13,014 bases of DNA, taken from Actinomycetota bacterium. Lineage in GTDB: Bacteria > Actinomycetota > Coriobacteriia > Anaerosomatales > JAHIQC01. The first letter of the stretch is position 1; the number at the start of each line of letters is the position of its first letter. The notes beneath the pieces are model-generated. The model was not told where the DNA came from. It searched no databases and was given only the letters and a program-made list of their open reading frames with translations. Of the stretch, positions 6,199-13,014 are shown piece by piece. The translations under genes were made by a program, and so were the position numbers. Location: positions 1 to 13,014 of the forward strand of contig JAHIQC010000171.1 of NCBI GenBank assembly GCA_018902765.1, read 5' to 3'.

Positions 6199-6447
6199 GC
6201 CGGATTGCGGGTTGAGACAGCAACCGTGCCTGAGGTCTCGGGCACAGACATGGGTGGCTCCTGTCTTCGCGGCAGCGCGCTTCATTCGCTCCGAGTTGCG
6301 ACGAGCTGCCTCCCGACGCAACCGCTGGCACTCTCGGCGTACGTTTGCCGTCGCCGAGATGTCGCCCAGCGCTCTCGATGCGGGACAGAACGCGGCGATC
6401 TGCGATGGCGCAGTGTAGACCACGACACCGCCGGCGACCTGCAACAA
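6151..6447 (-). CDS. Doubtful coding remnant, minus strand
   Basis: An open frame of up to 98 codons begins at a TTG with no clear ribosome binding site, a few codons after a stop. Third positions are GC-rich over about 6240-6447, and the product has a helical, Arg-rich middle (NVRRECQRLRREAARRNSERM). Its last part overlaps the end of the membrane protein gene convergently and looks non-coding. I recognise no family. It may be a decayed small gene or a chance frame. Confidence 0.22.
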   Translation of the reverse strand: MLQVAGGVVVYTAPSQIAAFCPASRALGDISATANVRRECQRLRREAARRNSERMKRAAAKTGATHVCARDLRHGCCLNPQSGSAQSLIHSPTDIHDQ

Positions 6448-6483
6448 TGCAGCTCGGACAGCACGAACTCACACTCGTTGAAA
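6199..6483. other. Stretch without a confident gene
   Basis: Apart from the doubtful minus-strand frame there is no supported gene, and no clear terminator follows the membrane protein gene. The right end carries TGAAACCCCCG (6479-6489), the same string that precedes att-like copy 1. Confidence 0.35.
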
Positions 6484-6520
6484 CCCCCGTGTCAGGATTC
6501 GAATTCCCTTGGGGGCACCA
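6484..6520 (+). repeat. tRNA-Glu 3'-end fragment, att-like copy 3
   Basis: This is a copy of the tRNA-Glu T-arm and acceptor 3' end with five G residues before CACCA. It is identical to copy 1 from GGATTC through CACCATAAA. CCCCC (6484-6488) can pair with GGGGG (6511-6515) around the T-loop, as in copy 1. It marks the left boundary of the defence-gene block. Confidence 0.8.
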
Positions 6521-6712
6521 TAAATCCGCAGTTCAGAGGCCATTATTGGCCTGATATTGGGCCCAAGATCGGGGTTCCGACTTCGTCGGTTTGGAGCCGG
6601 TTTGAGGACAAAATCGCAGCTCAGAGGCCATTTCTGCCTCATTTTGGCGCCCAAGCATCCCTGTTGCTGAGAATCGCTCTCGACGTCGGCGTGTAGCCCG
6701 ATTTGTCGCCCA
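6521..6712 (+). repeat. Degenerate ~200-bp repeat beside att-like copy 3
   Basis: This is the partner of the repeat at 988-1186. An internal duplication of a CAGYTCAGAGGCCATT unit lies at 6526-6543 and 6615-6631, 89 bp apart, almost the same spacing as in the first copy. The terminal part reads GCCCGATTTGTCGCCC where the first copy has GCCCGATTTGGTGCCC. The minus strand is open in the same frame in both copies (NEAEMASELRFCPQ here). Confidence 0.6.
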
Positions 6713-7009
6713 ATTCACCGTGAATGCTTTCCTTCCATGCCGCTGTTCGGGCTTGGGAGACTGACCCCACCTGTCGCTTGATTGTGGACGGAAGTTCGCC
6801 ACCGTATCGAGTGCGGCAAGGAAGATGAGGCAGTCCTCTCGGGTCTCGCCGAGGAGCTCGGTCGCTCTGCCGATCGTTACGGTGGAGGCCTCCACCTCGT
6901 CTTGGTCACTGAGGACCAACCAACGTGATCCGGACCATGACGGTGCTGCCATTTCGGCATCGTTTGAGTACTGGTTCGATGCAAAATCGAGTGAACACTC
7001 GGCGCGGGA
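6713..7009 (-). pseudogene. Possible gene remnant, minus strand
   Basis: Between a stop at 7010-7012 and the 200-bp repeat, the minus strand is open with GC-rich codon use. It encodes CSLDFASNQYSNDAE, then MAAPSWSGSRW and EVEASTVTIGRATELLG. An ATG at 6952 is available but has no good ribosome binding site. The frame then continues into the repeat, which is unlikely to be coding. It looks like the middle of a decayed gene downstream of the large ATPase. I cannot assign a family. Confidence 0.25.
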
Positions 7010-7102
7010 TCAGACAGCTTGGCCTGACTCGGGGCGCGTTGCGGTTGAGATGGCGTGGCATCGGGGTGCTTGCGCGGGTATTACACGGAGCGCGCGGGAT
7101 GG

Positions 7103-9727
7103 CTAGTGCGTTGGTGGCGACTCCAGCTTCTTGCGCCTCGCAATAACCTCCTGGGCTCTGGCATCGGCGGCTTTCTTGAAGGCCCTCAGCTGCTCGATGT
7201 CCGCAGCAATCTCGGTGTCCTTCGGAATCACGGTGGTGCCGCCCCCGGCGGGAGTCCGGTGGGCATCGACGATGTTGGACGCCTTGGTCATCGCCCAGAA
7301 GACCGTGCTGTGGTCCTCATCCTCGACGAACACGCCCTTGAGCATCTGCGCATGGACGGCCTTGTCGAAGGGGCCGACCACGGAGCGAAGGAGCGACTCC
7401 TCGACCACACGCTCCCACGCGGCGCGAATCAGGTCATAGCAGTCCACGACCTTGCCCCGCCGGGCGATGTCATTCGGGTCCATCGCCGCGACCTCGTCGG
7501 CCAGCTTCTTGATATGTTTGATGAGGTCGTTCAACTTCATCGCCTCGGGGTAGAGACCGTCGACCGGCACCCCGGTTCCGTCGGATGTCCGTGCGACCGC
7601 ATGCTGTCGCACCGGAACCTGCGCCAGCGCAGCCGCTTGGTCGATGGCGTAGAGAAACGCAAGATCGTGGCTGAGGATGATGACCTGTCGGTGCTTGGCC
7701 TCCTCGACGAGGCGGGTGGCGAGCTTGTCCCGATGCTTGTGGTCCAGCGAGGAGACCGGGTCATCGAGGACGATTGCGCTGGAGTGCCCCTGCTGCCCGA
7801 GCTCCGCGAGGAATGCCGCCATCGCCAGACAGCGATGCTCCCCCTCGCTCAGAATCTCCTCGATCTTGGTGTTCCTCGGCGCGTTCTTCAGCCTCAGGTA
7901 GTGGAGAACTCCTCCACCGTCGCCCTTCTTGACGAACTCCACTTTGAGCGACTCTGCGTCCAGCGCATCGAGCTCCGTGTTCAGCGCCAGGCAGAGGGCA
8001 TCGGTCAGCACCGCTTGTGTCGTCTTCGTGGCCTGGCGGGAGACGTGGGCGGTGTCGATTGTGTTCGAGAGCACTTGGAGCCTTCGCTTCGTCGCGGCGG
8101 CCCCGGCGCTCTCGATGATTGTCGGTAGAACCTTCGCGAGCGCGATTCGGTTGTTCAGCAGACTCAGATTGCCCTTCAGCTTCACGAGGGCATCGGCGTT
8201 GGAGTTCTTGTCGAGTTCGTCGGCCTCCTTCGTCAGCTTCGTGGCCAGCGCGGTCACGGTGCTGATGCCGGCGGCGGGACCGATGAGCTTCGACCACTGG
8301 TCGTGGGAGGAGACCGCCTCGGCGGAGGTCTGCCATTTGGTGAAATCCGTGCGCATGGTCTTGAGTGCCGTCGCCGTGGCATCGGCGCGCTCAAGGACCT
8401 GCTCGACGAACGCATCATCAATCCCGCCGATGCCCTTGGCTGCCTCGATGGCACCGGTGCGAAGGTCCCCGTAGACCTTCGCCGCATCGCGGGCGCGTTT
8501 CTCAGCCTGGTTCCCGATGAAGTCGGCGAACCGGGTGAGACGGTCCTTCGCGGTCTCGTCGAGCGTCTGGTGGCAGAGCACGCAGCGGCTGCCGTCGCCG
8601 ACCACCGGGAACTCCTCGCCGGGGAACGCGACCTCGTTGGAGAACGCCTTGGCATCCAGGAACATGGCCTTCCACTGCTCCGTGCCGACGCCGGACACGA
8701 GCTCGCCCTCGAAGGCGGCCTTGGACGCCAACTTCGCCGCCTCGTCCTCGTCGGAGGCCTTCTTCATCGCATCCCCGAGGAGCTTCACCGAGTCCTGAAT
8801 CTTGATCTGGGCGGCGGTAATCTTCTGAGCGGTGGAGGCGAGCCGGGTTGCGAGAGTCCTGCGGGAGACGGCGAGCTTCTTCGGGTCATCGTTCTCAAGC
8901 TGGGTGATCTGGGTCTGTAGGCGCGCCGCCTCCTTCTTCTCCTCGTCGCTCACCTTGCCGAGCATGTTGAGCGCGCTGAGTTTCTGCCCGGAGTTGTCCA
9001 GGGCAACCGCGTCGACCGCCGTCTTCACCGTCGGATGGTCGAACTCGGTGATACATCGTGGAACCTGGATGACAGCCGCCTCCTCTGCGAGGCGTGCCTT
9101 GATGCGCTTGTAGGAGGCTCCGAGCTCGTCGAACACCTCCAGGCCATAGGGCCGGTAGGCGAGTTCGCCCTCCTTCTCGACGTAGAGGCGCGCGCACTTC
9201 GAGTCGAAGACGGCGACGCTCGCGAGTGATTCTGAGGAATCGACACCGTCGGTCCATGGTTCGGTGATGTCGCCGCTGCCATCGGTGTAGACGAACTTCG
9301 CCGTGGCCGCCGAGGGTGGGGTGCTTCCGGAGAACACGTCGGGCAGGATGCGGGGCTGGGCGTGCCGGGACCGGCATGCGCTCTTGAGCACCTTCGAATA
9401 ACCGCTCTTCCCGGACCCATTATCGCCGTAGATCACTGTGAGACCCTGGGGGCCACCGAAGGTCAGGGTCTGGTCGGGGGCCAGCGCGTTGACGCCGGCC
9501 TTGTGCTCCAGGGAGACGAGCGAGATGGGCTTCGCACCCGTTGGCTGCGGGTCCGGAATCGTCGGCTCCTTGAACTCGCCCTTGGCTGGTGGCTCCTTCA
9601 GCAGCTTGATGATGTCGTCCTCGTCGGCCTCGGTGAGTTCCCCCTTCACGACGAGACGGCGGACCGCCTCCTGCTCCCAGGGCTTCAGCGATTTCGACCA
9701 GGTGATGATGGATTCAAAGATGTTCAC
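7103..9727 (-). CDS. Zinc-hook ABC ATPase, RloC/PrrC-like putative anticodon nuclease
   Basis: This is an 874-aa defence-type ATPase. A helical N-terminus (1-65) precedes Walker A GDNGSGKS (101-108). A long Lys/Ala/Glu-rich, probably coiled-coil region (about 205-600) is interrupted by a CVLC zinc-hook motif (C382, C385). Then come the ABC signature SEGEHR (627-632), Walker B IVLDDPVSSLD (652-662) and the switch histidine LSHD (685-688). The C-terminal part contains R768-x3-E772, with H806 34 residues later and H823 further on. The RloC and PrrC anticodon nucleases carry an R-x3-E...H active site after an ABC ATPase, and RloC also has a zinc hook, so the match is good in layout. I therefore infer a tRNA-cleaving, phage-triggered suicide enzyme, but a plain Rad50/SbcC-like ATPase is possible. 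The GTG start is chosen because GGAGGGG lies 5 nt upstream; an upstream ATG at 9850 lacks this. Confidence 0.82.
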   Translation of the reverse strand: MNIFESIITWSKSLKPWEQEAVRRLVVKGELTEADEDDIIKLLKEPPAKGEFKEPTIPDPQPTGAKPISLVSLEHKAGVNALAPDQTLTFGGPQGLTVIYGDNGSGKSGYSKVLKSACRSRHAQPRILPDVFSGSTPPSAATAKFVYTDGSGDITEPWTDGVDSSESLASVAVFDSKCARLYVEKEGELAYRPYGLEVFDELGASYKRIKARLAEEAAVIQVPRCITEFDHPTVKTAVDAVALDNSGQKLSALNMLGKVSDEEKKEAARLQTQITQLENDDPKKLAVSRRTLATRLASTAQKITAAQIKIQDSVKLLGDAMKKASDEDEAAKLASKAAFEGELVSGVGTEQWKAMFLDAKAFSNEVAFPGEEFPVVGDGSRCVLCHQTLDETAKDRLTRFADFIGNQAEKRARDAAKVYGDLRTGAIEAAKGIGGIDDAFVEQVLERADATATALKTMRTDFTKWQTSAEAVSSHDQWSKLIGPAAGISTVTALATKLTKEADELDKNSNADALVKLKGNLSLLNNRIALAKVLPTIIESAGAAATKRRLQVLSNTIDTAHVSRQATKTTQAVLTDALCLALNTELDALDAESLKVEFVKKGDGGGVLHYLRLKNAPRNTKIEEILSEGEHRCLAMAAFLAELGQQGHSSAIVLDDPVSSLDHKHRDKLATRLVEEAKHRQVIILSHDLAFLYAIDQAAALAQVPVRQHAVARTSDGTGVPVDGLYPEAMKLNDLIKHIKKLADEVAAMDPNDIARRGKVVDCYDLIRAAWERVVEESLLRSVVGPFDKAVHAQMLKGVFVEDEDHSTVFWAMTKASNIVDAHRTPAGGGTTVIPKDTEIAADIEQLRAFKKAADARAQEVIARRKKLESPPTH

Positions 9728-10162
9728 GAGCTCCCCTCCGTTGAATCCGATTCTACGCCAGAGGAGCCCGGTTCTAGTCATCAGGCGAAATGGGGCGTCG
9801 ATGGCGGGTAGCACCCGAAGGCAACCGGCGTCGCCAACCGCATACCACAACCGGTCGGGCGGATACTCGCACTCGACGGTCCAGGAAGCTTGGGGTGGTC
9901 AACTTTTCGATGGACAAACACACCATCTGGCGGCAGGACAGCTCTTCCGCACGCCTCGGGGGTGGCGGGTGCGCGCCCAGTGCGACTGTGCAGACTGCGC
10001 GTGAAGATGGGTCCCCAACGGGTGATCTGCATGGACTGGAGCCGCCGTCGACGCTCACGGTGGCACAGTGAGCTGGAGGGGTGTCATGCAGAGTAGCTAA
10101 GATGTGGTGTGAAGGTTCTACCGATTGCTCAACTGTAGGTTATCTAGAGAAGGGCCACTCGC
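9728..10162. promoter_or_regulatory. Divergent intergenic region between the two ATPase genes
   Basis: These 435 bp separate the minus-strand ATPase from the plus-strand HNH gene and must hold both promoters. I see no strong consensus boxes. The sites that set the starts are GGAGGGG (minus strand, 9733-9739) and AGAGAAGGG (plus strand, 10146-10154). Several overlapping short frames occur (for example a plus-strand frame from an ATG at 9914 to 10071), but none has a good ribosome binding site or a recognisable product. Confidence 0.4.
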
Positions 10163-11338
10163 GTGCGCGCCAACTTCTCGAAGCCGGTGGCCGCAGTCGC
10201 CGCCGCAAGGGCCGGGTATCGATGTAGTCATCCCGACTGTGGGAAGACGACGATTGGCCCTGGCGCCGCGCGAAATGAGTCGGCCTCCATTGGGGTCGCT
10301 GCGCATATCTACTCAGCAGCACCTCAAGGTCCGCGCGGGCAGGGAGGTTTGTCCGGGGCCCAACTGCGCGACTTGAGCAACGCGATATGGCTGTGCCAGA
10401 GCTGCTCTCGAATCGTTGATGCGAATCGTGGAGACAAGTATCCGCCGGCGGTCCTGCTCGGTTATCGCGATCTCAGGGAGTTTAAGACTTCGTGCGAGAT
10501 GGGTGACGTATCGGATCTGCAGGGTTGGTTCGATGAGATCGTTGTGGGAGGAGCGATGCTTTCCGGGGAGTCATCGATACGTCTCGGGAAGGCAACCGTC
10601 TTTCGCGGCCGGAACGACAGTGGCAAGACCATGGTCTGTGACTGGATTGCCGGAACACAGTCCCGAGAGCGTCTCGCGCGCTGGCGGGATTCTGAACCCC
10701 CGCCGCATCTCGTTCTTCGCATGCTGCACCGAGCTGGCGTGAGTGAGCTGGGCGTCGCAGTGAGAGAGGGCACGATTGTCTACACATTGGATGGCGCATC
10801 GGCTCCCCTCAATCCGCTGGACTACCGGATCGTCTATCTGAGATCCACCGCGACATCAATGGAGGAGACGGCTCTCGATCGCATTGCCCATGCAGTCGGG
10901 ATTGACTACGACACTGCCGCGGGTCTGTCATCCGTCATCGCACAGAATCCAGGCTCCTTCGTTACAGGCGCTCGGGTCGAGGGAGATGACCTGCATGTTG
11001 GTCTCTCGGGGAACGGCGACATGTTGCCGTTCTCAAGGCTGTCGGGAGGTGAGAGTTGGCTCGTGACTATCGAATTCGCGTTAGCGCTGGCAGTGGCGGA
11101 GGCGCTGTATCGGCCGACATTGCTCGTGATCGACAACGCCGTTGGCTCACTGGACCGAGTGGCGACTGAGAGACTCGTTGCACGACTATCGACACCGGAA
11201 TTCAGATTTCAGACCATAGTCGTCGCCACAGACCAAGAATCGCCGTTCTTCGGATGGCAGTTGTACGATTTCGGGGGTACCCGTGGCACGATTGTTCCCG
11301 CCTATGAGAATGCGCAAATATCGGGAAATGGCTCCTAG
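10163..11338 (+). CDS. HNH nuclease fused to compact ABC ATPase
   Basis: This is a 391-aa two-domain protein. Residues 1-115 form an HNH module: C21/C26, GVAAHI with H48, GPR (56-58), then SNAIWLCQSCSRIVD (72-86) with N73, C78 and C81. Residues 130-391 form an ABC-type ATPase: Walker A GRNDSGKT (149-156), signature LSGGE (293-297), Walker B LLVIDN (320-325) and D-loop GSLD (328-331). Only about 135 residues separate Walker A from the signature, so there is no room for long coiled coils. The position after the Walker B Asp is Asn rather than Glu, and the expected switch His is Asp or Gln (VVATDQES), so hydrolysis may be slow or altered. Septu defence uses a separate ATPase (PtuA) and HNH nuclease (PtuB); here both functions are in one chain. 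The GTG start has AGAGAAGGG 8 nt upstream. A SIR2 gene follows 67 nt downstream, probably in the same operon. Confidence 0.85.
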   Translation: MRANFSKPVAAVAAARAGYRCSHPDCGKTTIGPGAARNESASIGVAAHIYSAAPQGPRGQGGLSGAQLRDLSNAIWLCQSCSRIVDANRGDKYPPAVLLGYRDLREFKTSCEMGDVSDLQGWFDEIVVGGAMLSGESSIRLGKATVFRGRNDSGKTMVCDWIAGTQSRERLARWRDSEPPPHLVLRMLHRAGVSELGVAVREGTIVYTLDGASAPLNPLDYRIVYLRSTATSMEETALDRIAHAVGIDYDTAAGLSSVIAQNPGSFVTGARVEGDDLHVGLSGNGDMLPFSRLSGGESWLVTIEFALALAVAEALYRPTLLVIDNAVGSLDRVATERLVARLSTPEFRFQTIVVATDQESPFFGWQLYDFGGTRGTIVPAYENAQISGNGS

Positions 11339-11405
11339 ATAGTGACTGGGTGCGGCTCCGTCATGCACCTCGGAGCTCCAGACAGCATTGTGGGAGGGGT
11401 TGTCA

Positions 11406-13014
11406 ATGGTGCCAGTCGGCGCGTCAACGGAGGACATCGCCAGGACGTTTGTCAGCTCCACGAGCCGGGCGATGCTCTTCGGCGCAGGATTGTCGGCATC
11501 TGAGCTGCCGCAGTTCGGACAGCTGTTCGAGTCATCCTTGAGTGCCTTGGCTGCCAGCGACGCGCAGATGGTCGGATTCGCGGACCTACTTACTGACACG
11601 GCCGCTGCCGGTTGCTCAAAGCGTCCGCGCCCAGAGGAGTTCTTCGCAGCGGTTGAGGCGGAGGCGCCAGGCGCGGGTCTGTCCCTGGCTCAATCCGCAT
11701 ACTCGACGGGCAACCCCGGCCCCGCTCACTACATGGCAGTCGAGGTATCGCGCCACTCGGACGCCCCCATCTTGACCACCAACTTCGATACGCTGCTTGA
11801 GGCCGCAGCAGGCGATGCTGCGGTGGAAGTCAGGCATCTCCACGGCACCACGGAGGACCGCAGTTCCATCGCGGTGGCGGTCAACAACGTCGCGGGCCAC
11901 AACGCACGCAGGGTCAGACGGTTCGCGGGCTCAGTTCTTCGTGGCAGCGTCGTCCTTGTCGCGGGCTACCAGGGTCTAGATAGTGACGTGTTTCCTCTGC
12001 TCAATGAGGCTGATCACCTGCTCTGGCTCGTCTTTGCTGATCCAACCGCCGACCCGGTCGTCCTCGCGAGCCAACGATTTCCGCACCTCGCGCACTTGAG
12101 GAATCGGGTGACGGTGTTCTGCGACGACGTGCAGGGCGTGCTTGCAGCGATTGCTGCGGCCGACGGCTACACGCCTCCGTGTCCGCCGCCCGCTGTGTCG
12201 TCAGTGACACCTGACTGGGAGTCCGCCGTTCGCCAATGGGCCGCAGGATTGGCACCGTTGAAGCGGCGCCTCGTGATTGCTCGGCTCCTGAGCCACGCCG
12301 GTCACTTCGAGGAATCTGGCGCGCTCTACGAAGCGATTACGACCGAGGCACGCGGGTCTCGGAAGCCTCAAGAGGAAGCGGCTGCGATTGCTGGAACGGT
12401 CAGAGTGGTCGGCTCCAGTCTCGGTGACTACGACGCCGCAAGGAAGGGTCTCGATCGACTCATGACGCTCTCCGCACTGCCCGGTATCCGAGGGCGTACG
12501 TCGTTGATATCGGCTCTGCTCAACACAATGGAGGCAGCAGCCGTCGTTGGGGTGCGATTCCCTCGAGCGAGATACGTGGCCGCGCTCTTGCCGCCTTGGA
12601 CGTCCGGGGACTATGCGCGGGGAGGGAAGCTGATTCGACAGGCTGCTGCAAGACTGATGCGACGACGCAGACGCCTCATGAGTCGTGCTCTGTTTCGAGC
12701 GGCTCTACTGCTTGCCGCATGGCGTGGTGATTTCGAAGAGGGTGTTGTTGTCCGGTGGTATCAGGCCCTTTCCGATGTCGAGATAGGAATGTACGACAGG
12801 GCGTACGGCCGGCTAAGCGCCATCCCTCCCACGGACCTGGACTTCGTCGGTGTCACGTTTCGATTCTGGTTCGACTGGCTGCTGCGCGAATTCGACCGTC
12901 TTGGAATCAGGGGCGAGCCCCCCATTCCTAAGTACGGTGCCAATCTCCCGCCCAATCCGGGCGCATCATTGCTGGACGACGTTTCTCGTTTGTCCACCGC
13001 GCGACTGAACGGCC
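11406..13014 (+). CDS. SIR2-domain defence protein, 3' truncated by window end
   Basis: The frame is open for 536 codons to the right edge, so the C-terminus is missing. Residues about 20-255 form a SIR2-like NAD-binding domain. The nucleotide loop is MLFGAGLSASELPQF (23-37), followed by ILTTNFDTLLE (122-132) with N126 and D128, HLHG with the candidate catalytic H146, and GYQGLDSD (187-194). In defence systems such domains usually destroy NAD+ to stop phage growth. From about 270 onward the protein is alpha-helical with repeat-like units (LLSHAGHFEESGALYEAI, AWRGDFEEGVVVRW) resembling TPR repeats, a likely sensor or scaffold. The ATG is preceded by GGGAGGGG with a 6-nt spacer. The preceding gene encodes the HNH-ATPase fusion, suggesting that the two work together, with the SIR2 protein as effector. 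Confidence 0.85.
   Translation, partial: MVPVGASTEDIARTFVSSTSRAMLFGAGLSASELPQFGQLFESSLSALAASDAQMVGFADLLTDTAAAGCSKRPRPEEFFAAVEAEAPGAGLSLAQSAYSTGNPGPAHYMAVEVSRHSDAPILTTNFDTLLEAAAGDAAVEVRHLHGTTEDRSSIAVAVNNVAGHNARRVRRFAGSVLRGSVVLVAGYQGLDSDVFPLLNEADHLLWLVFADPTADPVVLASQRFPHLAHLRNRVTVFCDDVQGVLAAIAAADGYTPPCPPPAVSSVTPDWESAVRQWAAGLAPLKRRLVIARLLSHAGHFEESGALYEAITTEARGSRKPQEEAAAIAGTVRVVGSSLGDYDAARKGLDRLMTLSALPGIRGRTSLISALLNTMEAAAVVGVRFPRARYVAALLPPWTSGDYARGGKLIRQAAARLMRRRRRLMSRALFRAALLLAAWRGDFEEGVVVRWYQALSDVEIGMYDRAYGRLSAIPPTDLDFVGVTFRFWFDWLLREFDRLGIRGEPPIPKYGANLPPNPGASLLDDVSRLSTARLNG

Noticed and set aside
7055..8128. Long plus-strand open frame of 357 codons
   Set aside because: It is antisense to the large ATPase gene, whose ABC motifs and ribosome binding site prove the minus strand; GC-rich DNA commonly leaves such shadow frames.
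8303..8920. Plus-strand open frame of 205 codons
   Set aside because: It is antisense to the coiled-coil region of the large ATPase and has no recognisable product.
9728..9850. 41-residue N-terminal extension of the large ATPase from an ATG at 9850
   Set aside because: The GTG at 9727 has GGAGGGG 5 nt upstream and a sensible helical N-terminus; the extension contains that ribosome binding site and looks non-coding.

Overview
The window looks like accessory DNA from a high-GC Gram-positive bacterium. An actinobacterium is most likely, perhaps a Coriobacteriia-like lineage. The basis is the GC-rich third codon positions, GTG and TTG starts, a tRNA gene with an encoded CCA, and a secreted protein with three cell-wall-binding type 2 (CWB2) repeats. 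This assignment is an inference from style only.

Layout, left to right. A partial gene for a small membrane protein enters from the left edge and ends at 635. From 636 to 1238 there is no gene. That stretch holds a copy of the 3' end of a tRNA-Glu (961-987), followed by a degenerate repeat of about 200 bp. Next is an AbiE-type toxin-antitoxin pair (1239-2764). A cluster of short repeats (2835-2917) and a second tRNA 3'-end copy (2929-2954) follow. Then come a secreted CWB2 protein with a beta-propeller-like N-terminal half (3075-5033), a tRNA-Glu(CTC) gene (5159-5233) with a terminator, and a two-gene unit of a 53-aa peptide and a multi-spanning membrane protein (5447-6198). Another gene-poor stretch carries the third tRNA 3'-end copy (6484-6520) with the same 200-bp repeat and weak coding remnants on the minus strand. 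The right half is a defence-gene block. It has a large zinc-hook ABC ATPase with features of the RloC/PrrC anticodon-nuclease group on the minus strand (7103-9727). Divergent from it are a fused HNH-nuclease/ABC-ATPase (10163-11338) and a SIR2-domain protein that runs off the right edge (11406 onwards).

The unifying theme is that all four tRNA-Glu 3' ends (three fragments plus the tRNA itself) lie in the same orientation and divide the window into blocks. Each block carries a different cargo: AbiE, the CWB2 protein, the small membrane operon, or the ATPase/HNH/SIR2 genes. The simplest reading is repeated integration at the same tRNA-Glu attachment site, building a defence island by accretion. 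No intact integrase is visible in the window. The tRNA gene itself appears to lack one base in its acceptor stem.

The best candidate for an undescribed system is the HNH-ABC ATPase fusion followed 67 nt later by a SIR2 protein. It combines a Septu-like nuclease/ATPase pairing in one polypeptide with a probable NAD-consuming effector.
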